NCBI RefSeq assembly: GCF_003325455.1
Contig: NZ_CP025198.1
Coordinates: forward strand, 2,356,001 to 2,420,000
Reading direction: 5' to 3'
Source: Acidipropionibacterium virtanenii
Lineage (GTDB): Bacteria > Actinomycetota > Actinomycetes > Propionibacteriales > Propionibacteriaceae
DNA length: 64,000 bases
Positions 51,108-60,035 of the stretch are shown here, in pieces. Under the pieces are notes generated by a model. It saw only the letters and a list, made by a program, of their open reading frames with translations, had not been told where the DNA came from and did no database searches. The first letter of the stretch is position 1, and the number at the start of each line of letters is the position of its first letter. A program made the translations under genes and the position numbers.

Positions 51108-52079
51108 TCAGGCGGCCCGGACGAAGCCCTGGGAGGCCGTGTCGAGGGTCTCGAGCTCGGAGGCCGTCAGGGTGAGCTCGGTGGAGGCCAGCAGTGCCGG
51201 CAGTTGCTCGGGCACCCGGGCGGAGGCGATCGGGGCGGTCACTCCCCTGGCGAGCAGCCAGGCCAGTGACACGCTGGTCACCTCCACTGCGTGGGCGGCG
51301 GCGATCTCGCGCTCGGCACCCACGACGGCGAAGGCGCTCTCCTGGGCGGCCTCGTCGGGCAGGTAGGCCTCGATCATGCCCTCGCGCGCCGCGCCCTTGA
51401 GGTTCTCGGCGGTCCGGTACTTGCCGGTGAGGAATCCGGACGCCAGGGAGAAGTAGGAGAAGACCGACAGGTTCTTCTCGGCGGCCAGCGCGCCATATCC
51501 GTCGCCGCCCTCGACGTCGCCGCGGTGCAGCAGGTTGTACTGCGGCTGGAGGGCGACCGGCAGGGCCAGGCCCTGCTGCTCGGCGACCTCGAACCATTCC
51601 CGCTCACGGGCGACCGAGAAGTTCGACAGACCGATGTAGCGGATCTTGCCGGCCTTCACCAGGGCGTCGAAGGCGGCGGCCATGTCGGCCACGCTCTGGG
51701 TGTCGTCGTCGAAGTGGGCGTAGTAGAGGTCGATGTGATCGGTACCCAGGCGGGTCAGCGAGGCATCGGCGGCCGCGGCGATATTGGCCGGGGACAGGCC
51801 TTTGAACTGCGGGTGGGTGGCGACCTTGGAGGCGATGACGACGTCATCGCGCTTCCCGCCGGCCTTCAGCCAGTGGCCGATGACGGTCTCGGACTCCCCA
51901 CCGTGGTTGCCCGGCGCCCATGCGGAGTAGCCGTCAGCGGTGTCGATGAAGCTCCCACCTGCTGCGGTGAAGGCATCCAGGACGGCGAAGGACTCCTTCT
52001 CGTCGCTGGTCCAGCCGAAGGTGTTGCCGCCCAGGGCGAGCGGACGGATATCGAGGTCAGTTCCGGACAGGTGAACCAT
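51108..52079 (-). CDS. Aldo/keto reductase
   Basis: A 323-residue NADPH-linked reductase of the aldo/keto reductase barrel family. The catalytic tetrad is D46, Y51 (DTADGYSAW), K85 (VIASKVA) and H122 (LYYAHFDD). The C-terminal cofactor loop includes PIASARVPEQL. The family reduces aldehydes and ketones of sugars or xenobiotics; the natural substrate cannot be read off. ATG at 52079 with AGGAG upstream. Confidence 0.92.
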   Translation of the reverse strand: MVHLSGTDLDIRPLALGGNTFGWTSDEKESFAVLDAFTAAGGSFIDTADGYSAWAPGNHGGESETVIGHWLKAGGKRDDVVIASKVATHPQFKGLSPANIAAAADASLTRLGTDHIDLYYAHFDDDTQSVADMAAAFDALVKAGKIRYIGLSNFSVAREREWFEVAEQQGLALPVALQPQYNLLHRGDVEGGDGYGALAAEKNLSVFSYFSLASGFLTGKYRTAENLKGAAREGMIEAYLPDEAAQESAFAVVGAEREIAAAHAVEVTSVSLAWLLARGVTAPIASARVPEQLPALLASTELTLTASELETLDTASQGFVRAA

Positions 52080-52181
52080 AGGTGCTCCTTGACGTCGAAA
52101 GATGAGGCTTCATGTCCTCACATTCACGCTATAACCCGCGCCAGCCCTGATGAATTCCGCCCCCGTCCTCCGAGGGAAGGG

Positions 52182-53381
52182 TCACCGCACGGTGAGCATC
52201 AGGATTCTGTCGTCCCCGGAACCGGGGGTCTGGCGCCCGTCGGTGTTGCTGGTGGTCACCAGCAGAGTGTGGTCGCCGAGGGCCATCACGCTGCGCAGCC
52301 GCCCGTACTTCTCGGTGAGGAAGTCGGCGGGCCGGGCGACGAGCCTCTGCCCGTTGAGCGGGATCCTCCACAGCCTCTCGCCCTTGAGGGCCGCCATCCA
52401 CACCGTGCCACCGGCGATGGCGATCCCACTGGGCGAGTCCTCCTCGGTGCCCCACTGGGCCACCGGGTCTGTGGCGCCCGACGTCGAGCCCCTGCCCTCG
52501 GAGTCCGGCCAGCCGTAGTTGCGGCCCTTGGCGATGAGATTGAGTTCGTCAGCGGTCTTGTCGCCGAACTCGGAGGCCCACATCCTCCCCCCGGCGTCCC
52601 AGGCCAGGCCCTGGACGTTGCGGTGGCCCAGGGTCCACACCAGCGACCCGGAGAACGGATTGCCGGCCGCGGGCTTCCCGTCGGTCGTCATTCGCAGGAT
52701 CTTGCCGCCCAGGTCGGAACGGTCCTGGGCCCGTGAGCTCTCGGAGGCGTCGCCGGTGCTGGCGTAGAGCATGCCGTCGGGTCCGAAGGCGAGCTGTCCG
52801 CCGTTGTGATGGACGGCCTGCGGGATCCCCGACAGGATCACCTTCTGGCCGCTCAGCCGACTGCCCGCCGCGGCCGTCGGTGTGTAGGTGAAGCGTGAGA
52901 TCCGGTTGTCTGAGGCGGTCGAGTAGTAGACGAAGAGCTGGTGGTCGGTGGCGAACTTCGGCGACAGTGCGATGCCGAGCAGCCCGGCCTCCCCTCCGGA
53001 GCTCGCATTGCTCACCGCCTGGGCGACGGTGCCGACGGCCGTCGTCCGTCCACTGGCGAGGTTGATCAGGGTGATCCGGCCGGTGTCTCTGGACGTGACG
53101 AAGAGGTCGCCCGAGCCTGTACGCGCCAGCCCCCACGGCACGTTGAGACCCTGGGCGAGGGTTCTGCTGACCGTCACCGATCCGGTGGCCGCGCCGGGCG
53201 TCGAGGCCGACGCAGAAGGAGCCGTTGCGGTGGGCGTGGCAGCGGTAGGAGTCGTGCTCACGGGTGCCGGGGTGCTCGACGCGGTGACTTCAGGCCCCGT
53301 GCCCGCGTTGCTCCCGCAGGCCGAGATCATCGCCGAGGCGACGACCATGGCGCTGATTCCTGTGACGAGTCGCGTCCTCAT
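52182..53381 (-). CDS. PQQ-type sugar dehydrogenase lipoprotein (GSDH beta-propeller)
   Basis: A 399-residue exported protein. Signal peptide with lipobox MISAC (Cys near residue 22), then a Thr/Ser/Pro/Ala-rich linker to about residue 65, then a six-bladed beta-propeller of the glucose/sorbosone dehydrogenase family (VPWGLARTGSGDLFVTSRDTG, HNGGQLAFGPDGMLYASTGD, GHRNVQGLAWDAGGRMW). Family members use PQQ, though many actinobacterial ones have unproven cofactor and substrate. Surface-anchored location suggests periplasmic-side sugar oxidation or sugar binding. Single gene. Confidence 0.85.
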   Translation of the reverse strand: MRTRLVTGISAMVVASAMISACGSNAGTGPEVTASSTPAPVSTTPTAATPTATAPSASASTPGAATGSVTVSRTLAQGLNVPWGLARTGSGDLFVTSRDTGRITLINLASGRTTAVGTVAQAVSNASSGGEAGLLGIALSPKFATDHQLFVYYSTASDNRISRFTYTPTAAAGSRLSGQKVILSGIPQAVHHNGGQLAFGPDGMLYASTGDASESSRAQDRSDLGGKILRMTTDGKPAAGNPFSGSLVWTLGHRNVQGLAWDAGGRMWASEFGDKTADELNLIAKGRNYGWPDSEGRGSTSGATDPVAQWGTEEDSPSGIAIAGGTVWMAALKGERLWRIPLNGQRLVARPADFLTEKYGRLRSVMALGDHTLLVTTSNTDGRQTPGSGDDRILMLTVR

Positions 53382-53432
53382 GGGCCAAGGCTACGGGGCG
53401 GAGTCAACCCGGCCCGATGTCGTGCACCGAGG

Positions 53433-53951
53433 TCAGGAGACGTCGACCAGGTCGATGTCGACCATCAGCTCACCGGCGATCGATTCGAGGGCCTCGCGCA
53501 GATCGTCCTGCGTGGTGGCGGTGGTGATGCGTACCCGCGCCTCGGCCTCGAAGAGCACGCCGTCGCCCATCGGGGCGTCGCGCAGCTCGGTGTCGAGGTC
53601 GTCGATGGTGACCCCGAGGCGGGCCATGGCACCGGTGACCTGGCTGACGATACCGGGATGATCGTGGCCGATGAGCCGCACAGACAGCACTGTCTGGTCG
53701 TGGGACTTCACCGGCGCGGTGGGTGTCACGGTGATGGCGAGGCCCTCGGCCTTCAGGGACAGCAGGCTCTCGCGCAACCCGGGGGCCCGCTCCTCCGGTA
53801 TATCTACCAGGATGATGCCGGCGAAGGCACCGGCCAGCAGAGCCATCCGGCTCTCCAACCAGTTCCCGCCGTGCTCGGCGACCTTGGCGGCGACAGAGGA
53901 GACGATCCCCGGCCGGTCCGCTCCGACTGCGGTGAGGAGTAGCTGTGCCAT
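53433..53951 (-). CDS. Tandem ACT-domain protein (GcvR-like)
   Basis: A 172-residue protein made of two ACT domains (LLLTAVGADRPGIVSSVAAKVAEHGG and VRLIGHDHPGIVSQVTGAMARLG), as in the glycine-cleavage regulatory protein GcvR and related amino-acid sensors. There is no DNA-binding domain, so it would act by binding a partner protein or as an allosteric sensor. No gcv genes lie nearby. Single gene. Confidence 0.85.
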   Translation of the reverse strand: MAQLLLTAVGADRPGIVSSVAAKVAEHGGNWLESRMALLAGAFAGIILVDIPEERAPGLRESLLSLKAEGLAITVTPTAPVKSHDQTVLSVRLIGHDHPGIVSQVTGAMARLGVTIDDLDTELRDAPMGDGVLFEAEARVRITTATTQDDLREALESIAGELMVDIDLVDVS

Positions 53952-54000
53952 GCCCGAATGCTAGTCGAGCCGCACGCTGTCAGATGTGCAGGGGGAGTTA

Positions 54001-54681
54001 TCACCAGGAGGCTCGGGTGGTCTCGGTGGGACCGTCCAGCTCGGTGAATCCGGCGTCGGTGATCGAGACCGGCCGTCCCTCACGCCGCCACTGCTCGGGG
54101 TCAGGAGTGAGGACGTGGACCCTGAAACCGTCCTCGCGCCACCGCCGTAAGGTGCCGTCGTCCATCCTCTCGCGGGCGATCTGGGCCGCGTGACCGCACT
54201 GGGCGGCGGCCTTGCCGGTGGTGATCTCGATGCCGGGGTTGATCTCGACGGTGACCACCGCGCCGGCGCTGGAGCTGGTGCCCACGTCGGGGAAGTGGGT
54301 TCCCGAGACCTGCAGCTTGTCGAGGGCCTTGGGCAGCGGTCGTACCGGGGCGGGGACGAAGGCGCGCACCGCGGCGGGCCCGAAATCCACGGAGCCGTCG
54401 AGTGCGGGTGCGTCCTGGGTCATGGTCACTCCGTCCAGCAGCTGGACGTCGTCCCAGCGCTTGCCGTCGGCGCGGCGGACGAGCTTGCGGATCCGGTTGT
54501 CGTTCCAGCGCCGGACCGACGCGTACCACGGGCCGCCCTCGGCGGCGCGGGGATCGTCGAGCAGGGCGACGACGGCCCTGGCCGCGGCCTCGCAGACGTC
54601 GATCTGGCGAGCGGGATGATGCCTGTCGCGCAGCACGACCAGCTGCATGGCCCAGGGATCGACCTCATGTTCGGCAGTCAC
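54001..54681 (-). CDS. Peptidyl-tRNA hydrolase type 2 family protein
   Basis: A 226-residue protein whose C-terminal half carries the PTH2 motif GKAAAQCGHAAQIARERM, with the conserved lysine. The N-terminal extension begins VDPWAMQLVVLRD and is typical of actinobacterial members. PTH2 enzymes free tRNA from stalled peptidyl-tRNA in archaea and eukaryotes; bacterial copies are accessory and their role is less sure. I take the GTG at 54681 as start; an ATG at 54648 is an alternative. It is divergent from the HAD gene, with 39 bases between. Confidence 0.8.
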   Translation of the reverse strand: MTAEHEVDPWAMQLVVLRDRHHPARQIDVCEAAARAVVALLDDPRAAEGGPWYASVRRWNDNRIRKLVRRADGKRWDDVQLLDGVTMTQDAPALDGSVDFGPAAVRAFVPAPVRPLPKALDKLQVSGTHFPDVGTSSSAGAVVTVEINPGIEITTGKAAAQCGHAAQIARERMDDGTLRRWREDGFRVHVLTPDPEQWRREGRPVSITDAGFTELDGPTETTRASW

Positions 54682-54720
54682 GGCCGCCGAGCATACGCGC
54701 GCCCTTCTAGAATCAGCCTG

Positions 54721-55353
54721 ATGAACGTCATCTGGGACATGGGCGGCACCCTCATCGACACCTATCCCGAGGTCGATCGCACTCTGGCCGGGGCCGTGTG
54801 GGGCGAGGGCGTCACGGCTGCCCGCCTTCACGAGGTGGCTGAGCTGCGTCAGGAGTCGATCGCCCATGCGATCGGCGTCCTCTCCGAGCGCCACCGGGTG
54901 TCCCCCGATGCACTGCAACGGGCCTACGACGAACTCAAGCAGCGCTGGAGCGAGCATCCCGCCCCGCTGATGGATGGGGCGCGCGAGGTGCTGGCCGCGG
55001 TGCATGGCTCAGGCGGGCTGAATCTGGTCGCGACCCACCGCGACCGCACCAGCGCCGAAGCACTGGTGACCGCGCTGGGGATCGAGATCGACGATCTGGT
55101 CTGTGCTCCCGACGGTCTGCCCCGCAAGCCCGATCCGGCGATGAACCTGCTGCTGATGGACCGCCACGGGCTGGATCCCGACGCGGTCCTGTGCGTGGGC
55201 GACAGACCTATCGACGTCCTGGCCGCTCAGGCGTCCGGGACCAGGGGTGTCCTTCTGGACCCCGGGGCCACGACGCCGCCCGACGCGCTGCCGGAGGGCT
55301 GCCTGGTCATCGCCGATCTGCGCGAGCTGATCGGCCTGGCCCGGATCAGATGA
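54721..55353 (+). CDS. HAD-IA family hydrolase with altered nucleophile motif
   Basis: A 210-residue haloacid-dehalogenase-like protein. Motif I reads IWDMGGTLIDT: the nucleophile Asp (D6) is present, but the usual general acid two residues later is Gly (G8). Motif II is VATHRDR, motif III has the lysine of PRKPDPAMN and motif IV is CVGDRPIDVLA. The cap domain is the helical C1 type. Loss of the acid Asp may lower phosphatase activity or mark another reaction. The ATG at 54721 has no strong ribosome site. It ends in an 8-base convergent overlap with the next gene. Confidence 0.82.
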   Translation: MNVIWDMGGTLIDTYPEVDRTLAGAVWGEGVTAARLHEVAELRQESIAHAIGVLSERHRVSPDALQRAYDELKQRWSEHPAPLMDGAREVLAAVHGSGGLNLVATHRDRTSAEALVTALGIEIDDLVCAPDGLPRKPDPAMNLLLMDRHGLDPDAVLCVGDRPIDVLAAQASGTRGVLLDPGATTPPDALPEGCLVIADLRELIGLARIR

Positions 55354-55759
55354 GATTCTCGAAGGCGTAGTCGCCGGGCCACCAGGCCATCCAGCGGCCA
55401 TCGGCGAAGCCCGAGAGCTGGGCGATCTCGGCGCTGGGATCGGCCCGGCGCGGGTTGATGATCAACGCCCCATGGGCGAACTGGATGCGCAACCCCAGTT
55501 CGGTCCGCTCGGCGGTCGACAGCACGGTGGTCCCCAGCAGACTGCGCAGGACGTCGGTGAAGCCGAGATCGCCGTCGCGCCAGGTACCACCGGACCGTTC
55601 GACGTCCGGCCACGAGCGGCAGCTCAGAACCAGCCTGGGCGACCGGGCCCCCGGCCGGTCGAAGCACAGGCGGAGGGGTTCCCCCAGCGCGACCTCGAGG
55701 GAGCGGAGGCGATGCCCGACGAGTCGGGAGAGCACATCATTCGGGGCTAACGGCGACAT
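55346..55759 (-). CDS. Hypothetical protein
   Basis: A 137-residue protein of unrecognised family. It is predicted mostly soluble, with Trp-rich and Arg-rich segments (GRWMAWWPGDYAF near the end) and an N-terminal LSRLVGHRLRSLEVALGEPLRL that could be a beta-alpha unit. Codon use is like its neighbours and the frame is well preserved, so it is a likely gene. Its stop overlaps the end of the convergent HAD gene. No function can be given. Confidence 0.6.
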   Translation of the reverse strand: MSPLAPNDVLSRLVGHRLRSLEVALGEPLRLCFDRPGARSPRLVLSCRSWPDVERSGGTWRDGDLGFTDVLRSLLGTTVLSTAERTELGLRIQFAHGALIINPRRADPSAEIAQLSGFADGRWMAWWPGDYAFENLI

Positions 55760-55805
55760 TTCCGGTTACTCAACCTCATCCTGAACTCGGCCAGCGCAAC
55801 GACCC

Positions 55806-56603
55806 TCATTCTGCCACACGGAACTGTCGGTTCAGACTTTCCGGCAGGGCGTCCCGCACCGCCGCGGGCAGGCCCTCGCGCGCCCGCCGAGCACGGACGT
55901 CCTGACCGGCCAGCAGGGCTTCTGCGGCCTCCGGGACGTCAGGCCCGAGTGCGTGCCGGATGACCACCGCGTCCTGCATGACGCCCAGCAGAGCGGCCAG
56001 CCCGGCATATCCGGCGACGCGGTCGCCGGACTCGTCAACGGTTCCGCCCAAGGCCTCCAGCGCGTACCGGGCCGTCTTGGCGCGACGACGCAGCCGGTGC
56101 TCGGCAGCGGCGAGGTCGTCGGGACCGGCGAGCACCGACCGCCAGGCGTCGGCGACTCTGCGCTCGGCCCGGTCGAGACGGACGAGCAGGAGGTCCTCCC
56201 CCGGACGGACCGCACCCCGCCAGGCGGAGCCGATGAAGCCGTCAAGGTCATCGAGGAGCCGGCCGGCACGACGAGAGGCGAGCATCTGATCGACCAGCCG
56301 GGCCAGGATCTCCCGTCGTCGCCCGAAGTCCGGAAGGATGCTCAGCTGCTCGGCGATCACCTCGGCGTCGCGGGCCGCTCCGAGGACCCCGTTGTACCAG
56401 CTGAGCTCGGCCGTCAGATGCGCTGACGGCGTGCGGCGCAGCAGTGGTTCGAAGACCCTGATCGTCGATCGGAGACGTCTTCCGGCGGCTCGCAGGTCGT
56501 GGATCGAGTCGGGCTCGCGCGCGATCACGGCGGCCGGCAGAGACCACATGAGATCCAGCTGCCGGGTCCAGTATTCCTGCACTGTTCGCGCCGGCCCGGT
56601 CAT
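55806..56603 (-). CDS. CHAD-domain protein
   Basis: A 265-residue helical protein of the CHAD family (conserved histidine alpha-helical domain), with HDLRAAGRRLRSTIRVFEPLL near residue 29 and further Arg/His helices (AEHRLRRRAKTARYALEALGG). CHAD domains bind inorganic polyphosphate through their basic surface and often associate with polyphosphate granules or with CYTH triphosphatases. There is no CYTH domain in this protein. It lies 9 bases from the arsR stop on the same strand and could be the last gene of that operon. Confidence 0.88.
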   Translation of the reverse strand: MTGPARTVQEYWTRQLDLMWSLPAAVIAREPDSIHDLRAAGRRLRSTIRVFEPLLRRTPSAHLTAELSWYNGVLGAARDAEVIAEQLSILPDFGRRREILARLVDQMLASRRAGRLLDDLDGFIGSAWRGAVRPGEDLLLVRLDRAERRVADAWRSVLAGPDDLAAAEHRLRRRAKTARYALEALGGTVDESGDRVAGYAGLAALLGVMQDAVVIRHALGPDVPEAAEALLAGQDVRARRAREGLPAAVRDALPESLNRQFRVAE

Positions 56604-56612
56604 GTCCGGATT

Positions 56613-56990
56613 CTACCGGCGGTGGTGCGGGGGCACCGTGTAGAGGGCGTGCTCGCTCAGCTGAAGAGTGTTTCGCACCAGGGCCGCCAGGTGCTCGTCG
56701 GGCTGCCCGTAGAAGACCGTTGTGCCCTGCCGTCGCACCGTGACCACTCCTGCGGCGCGAAGCCGGGCCAGGTGCTGGGAGACGGCGGGTACCGGGCGTC
56801 CGAGTGCCTCGGCGATCGACGTCACCGACATCTCGGTACCGTCGAGCATGCTCAGGATCGCCAACCGGGTCCGGTCGGCCAGCAGCCGCAGCACGGTGAC
56901 GGCGTGGTCGACGACCGCCGCCTCGGGGATCTCGCCACGATCATGCGCGACGTCACTGCCCGGCTCACCGTCGCGAGCCTGCTCCGTCAT
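56613..56990 (-). CDS. ArsR-family transcriptional regulator
   Basis: A 125-residue winged-helix regulator. The recognition region is LLADRTRLAILSMLDGTEMSVTSIAEALGRPVPAVSQHLARLRAAGVV, and the wing QGTTVFYG. No classical metal-binding Cys pair is seen in helix 3, so it is not an arsenic or cadmium sensor of the ArsR/CadC type; a helix-5 His set near the C-terminus (SEHALYTVPPHHRR) might bind zinc, nickel or cobalt. The start ATG overlaps the MFS stop as ATGA. It probably represses the operon at the palindrome 58241-58258. Confidence 0.88.
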   Translation of the reverse strand: MTEQARDGEPGSDVAHDRGEIPEAAVVDHAVTVLRLLADRTRLAILSMLDGTEMSVTSIAEALGRPVPAVSQHLARLRAAGVVTVRRQGTTVFYGQPDEHLAALVRNTLQLSEHALYTVPPHHRR

Positions 56991-58228
56991 ACCCGGACCT
57001 CCTCGATCACCGGCCGGTCCACCGGTCCCCACATGAGCCTACCGGCCACCAACGACGCCGCCGCGAGGACCGCCAGGACGACTGCGGCCGGCGTCAGCCC
57101 CCACTGTCCCAGGAGCCCTGCGAGCGGATAACTGATCAGCCAGCACGCGTGGGACAGGGAGAACTGTGCGGCGAAGGCGGCCGGCAGCTGGTCGGCCCGC
57201 ACGGCGCGACGGATGATCCGGGCCATCGGGGTCTCCACTCCCGACCAGCCCGCCCCGATGAGAAACCACAGGGCGGCCAGGACGATCCTCACCCGTCCGG
57301 ATCCCGCCATCGGGAGCAGCAGGCCGGCGGCCAGCACCCCGGCCGGAAGCAGGATCCCGGCCCGCAGCATGACGCTGCGCTCCGGAACTCTTCGCAGGAT
57401 GCGCGGCAGGCACAGTGCGGTGATCATCGAACCGGCCCCGTTGATGCCCAGGAAGACCGCCACCCAGGACTCGGGGAGTCCGAGGTCGGAGCGGACGACG
57501 ACCACCGTCTGCACCAGGACGAAGGCCACGGCGGCCGCCACCGCCATGTTGAGCACCAGGATCGGGCGCAGTGAGGGACTGGTGAAGAAGGCGACGACTC
57601 CGGATCGGGCGCGCTGACCGAAGGGCGGATCGGGCCCGTCGGCCTCATGGGACAGTCCCAGACCCGTCGGTAGCGCGGAGGCCAGCACCAGGCAGGTCGA
57701 TCCGACGAAGCCGATCGCGGTGCCGAAGAACAGGGCGCTGCCCGGAACGATCAGCAGGAGGGCGGCAGCCAGCATCGGGGAGGCGATCGACTCCAGATCG
57801 GTGGCCAGTCGCGAGAGGGACAGGGCGTCGGTGTAGTCCTCCTCGTCGGGAAGCACCACGGGGATGACGGCCTGGAAGGTCGGCGTGAAGGTGGCCGACG
57901 CCGCCTGGAGGATGAAGACCAGCACGAAGATCTGCCACATCCGGGTGACGAACGGCAACCCCAGAGCGGCCACCATCCTCAGCGCATCTGAGCCGATGAG
58001 CACCCACCGCCGCGGGATCCTCGACAGTGCGGCCGACGCCAGCGGCGCGATCACCACATAGGCCACCATCTTGACCGCCAGCACGGCCCCCATCATCAGG
58101 CCGGCGCGGCCCCCGGCCAGGTCGTAGGCGACCAGGCTGAGCGCGACGGTCGCCAGGCCGGTACCCAGCAGGGAGATCACCTGGGCCGCGAACAGGCATC
58201 CGTAGACGCGGTGCCGGAGGATCCTCAT
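56987..58228 (-). CDS. MFS transporter co-encoded with ArsR regulator
   Basis: A 413-residue major facilitator protein with 12 helices, related to multidrug or metal-type exporters such as NreB and enterobactin exporters. Starts LRHRVYGCLFAAQVISLLGTGLATVALSLVAYDLAGG. The gene comes first in a two-gene unit with the ArsR regulator and overlaps it by 4 bases. With an ArsR partner whose C-terminus is His-rich, export of a divalent metal such as nickel or cobalt is possible. I use the ATG at 58228; the preceding GTG codon is an alternative. Confidence 0.85.
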   Translation of the reverse strand: MRILRHRVYGCLFAAQVISLLGTGLATVALSLVAYDLAGGRAGLMMGAVLAVKMVAYVVIAPLASAALSRIPRRWVLIGSDALRMVAALGLPFVTRMWQIFVLVFILQAASATFTPTFQAVIPVVLPDEEDYTDALSLSRLATDLESIASPMLAAALLLIVPGSALFFGTAIGFVGSTCLVLASALPTGLGLSHEADGPDPPFGQRARSGVVAFFTSPSLRPILVLNMAVAAAVAFVLVQTVVVVRSDLGLPESWVAVFLGINGAGSMITALCLPRILRRVPERSVMLRAGILLPAGVLAAGLLLPMAGSGRVRIVLAALWFLIGAGWSGVETPMARIIRRAVRADQLPAAFAAQFSLSHACWLISYPLAGLLGQWGLTPAAVVLAVLAAASLVAGRLMWGPVDRPVIEEVRV

Positions 58229-58240
58229 CACACTTTCATT

Positions 58241-58258
58241 ATTGCATCATTATGCAAT
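58241..58258. promoter_or_regulatory. Candidate ArsR operator overlapping promoter
   Basis: A perfect palindrome ATTGCAT-CATT-ATGCAAT (on the minus strand ATTGCAT-AATG-ATGCAAT) 13 bases upstream of the MFS start. The minus-strand CATAAT inside it looks like a -10 element, so binding would block transcription directly and the message would have a very short leader. Confidence 0.65.
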
Positions 58259-58321
58259 CAATTAAGCGGCGGACGACGCGGCTACGCTCTGCACCCATCC
58301 GTGCCGTCCTGCGGCTCTCGC

Positions 58322-59824
58322 TCAACGGCTCTTGACGGTCCCGTGGTCATCCTCGACGCGGCGGAACAGATCCTCGATGTCGAGATCGGGGTTGTCATCC
58401 TGGCCGTCCACCAGATCCCGGGCCTCCTCGATGCTGGAGACCGCGGGCATCGACCCGGGGAGCGGCCTCCGGGCGGACTCGGGCAGGAAGAAGACCACCA
58501 CGAAACCGGCGATGGAGGTGAAGATCACCCAGAAGGCCGGCGCCAGAGCCTGCTTGGTGAGCGCCACCAGGGACTCCATGATGAACGGCGCGGTGCCGGA
58601 GAACATCGCTGCGGCGATGTTGTAGGAGATGCCCATCCCGCCGTAGCGCGAGGAGGTCGGGAAGAGCGAGGGCAGGCACGAGGCGAGGTTCGAGACGTAG
58701 AGGGCGACCGGCACCGAGAGCACGAAGAGCCCCAGCAGCGTCGACCACACCGCCCCGTGCATCATCAGCAGGAAGGCCGGGACCGCCAGCACGATCCCGC
58801 CGATCGATGCCATCCGCAGCACGGCACGACGCCCGATCCGGTCCGAGAGCGCGCCGGCCAGCGGAATGCACAGCGACATGATGACCAGCACCGGCAGGGT
58901 CAGAAGGGTGCCGTGGGTCTCGCTGTAGTGGAGGGTCGTCGTGAGATAGGTGGGCATGTAGCTGGTGAGCGCATATCCGGCCGTGTTGGCGGCGGCCACC
59001 AGGATGATGGCGACGAGGAGCTCCCGCCAGTAGGCGCTGATCAGCTCCCCCACGCCCTTCGGGCCCTCCATCACCTCGGCCTGCTCCAACCGCTGCGCCT
59101 CCTTGAAGGCCGGCGTCTCCTCGATCCGGGAGCGGAAGTACAGCGCCACAGCGCCGAAGGGCAGCGCCAGCATGAACGGTATGCGCCATCCCCAGCTGTC
59201 CATGAAGGAGTCGGTTACCAGCAGCTGCATCACCGAGACCATCGCGGCCCCGGCGGCGAACCCCAGGTAGGAGCCGAGGTCCAGCAGCGCGGCGAGGTAG
59301 CCGCGGCGCCGGTCGGGTGCGAACTCGGTGACGAAGGTCGTGGCCCCGGCGTACTCCCCGCCGGTGGAGAAGCCCTGCACCAGCTTGAGCACGATGAGCA
59401 GGATCGGAGCCCAGACACCGATGGTCCGGTAGTCGGGCAGCACGCCGATGAGGAAGGTCGCCGAGGCCATCATCAGCAGTGTGAAGGCGAGCACCTTCTG
59501 GCGCCCCAGCCGGTCTCCCAACTGGCCCAGCACGACGCCGCCCAGCGGCCTGGCGATGAAGGTCACCGCGAAGACGCCCAGGGAGAACAGGTTCTGGGCT
59601 GTCTCGGAGCTCCCCGGCAGGAACATTCTGCCGATGATCACCGCCACATACCCGTAGACCCCGATGTCGTACCACTCCATCAGGTTCCCGACGATCGTCC
59701 CGGCGATCGTCTTCCGCAGAACGGCCGGTTCCACCACGGTGACGTCGTCCACCTGAAGCCGCCGTCTCTCCGGACTCCCAGGTCCGGAGGATGCTGCCCC
59801 GCCCGTTGTGCTGGTACTTGTCAT
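58322..59824 (-). CDS. MHS-family MFS transporter 1 (proline/betaine or organic-acid type)
   Basis: A 500-residue member of the metabolite:H+ symporter branch of the MFS. Features: VGNLMEWYDIGVYGYVAVIIGRMF, the A-motif GQLGDRLGRQKVLA and SSRYGGMGISYNIAAAMFSGTAPF. The family covers ProP (proline/betaine), citrate, ketoglutarate and shikimate carriers. The acidic C-terminal tail (DGQDDNPDLDIEDLFRRVEDD) could be regulatory, as in ProP, though no coiled coil is obvious. Start ATG at 59824. Close paralogue of the next gene. Confidence 0.88.
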   Translation of the reverse strand: MTSTSTTGGAASSGPGSPERRRLQVDDVTVVEPAVLRKTIAGTIVGNLMEWYDIGVYGYVAVIIGRMFLPGSSETAQNLFSLGVFAVTFIARPLGGVVLGQLGDRLGRQKVLAFTLLMMASATFLIGVLPDYRTIGVWAPILLIVLKLVQGFSTGGEYAGATTFVTEFAPDRRRGYLAALLDLGSYLGFAAGAAMVSVMQLLVTDSFMDSWGWRIPFMLALPFGAVALYFRSRIEETPAFKEAQRLEQAEVMEGPKGVGELISAYWRELLVAIILVAAANTAGYALTSYMPTYLTTTLHYSETHGTLLTLPVLVIMSLCIPLAGALSDRIGRRAVLRMASIGGIVLAVPAFLLMMHGAVWSTLLGLFVLSVPVALYVSNLASCLPSLFPTSSRYGGMGISYNIAAAMFSGTAPFIMESLVALTKQALAPAFWVIFTSIAGFVVVFFLPESARRPLPGSMPAVSSIEEARDLVDGQDDNPDLDIEDLFRRVEDDHGTVKSR

Positions 59825-60035
59825 GATGATCTGCTTCCTGCCGTTCACGGTGCGGGACGCCGGAATCCGAGGACGGCGGCCTCCCCCTCTGGGTGCGACG
59901 GCCCCCATACGCGCCGCCCTGTCATGCATCACAATCGTGGATACAGCTCTGAAGCGGTCAGGCTAGATCATCAGCGGGTGAGAACGCTGCGTCCCGTCTC
60001 GCCTGTCGGGAATCAGAGAACCGGGTGCCCGGAGC

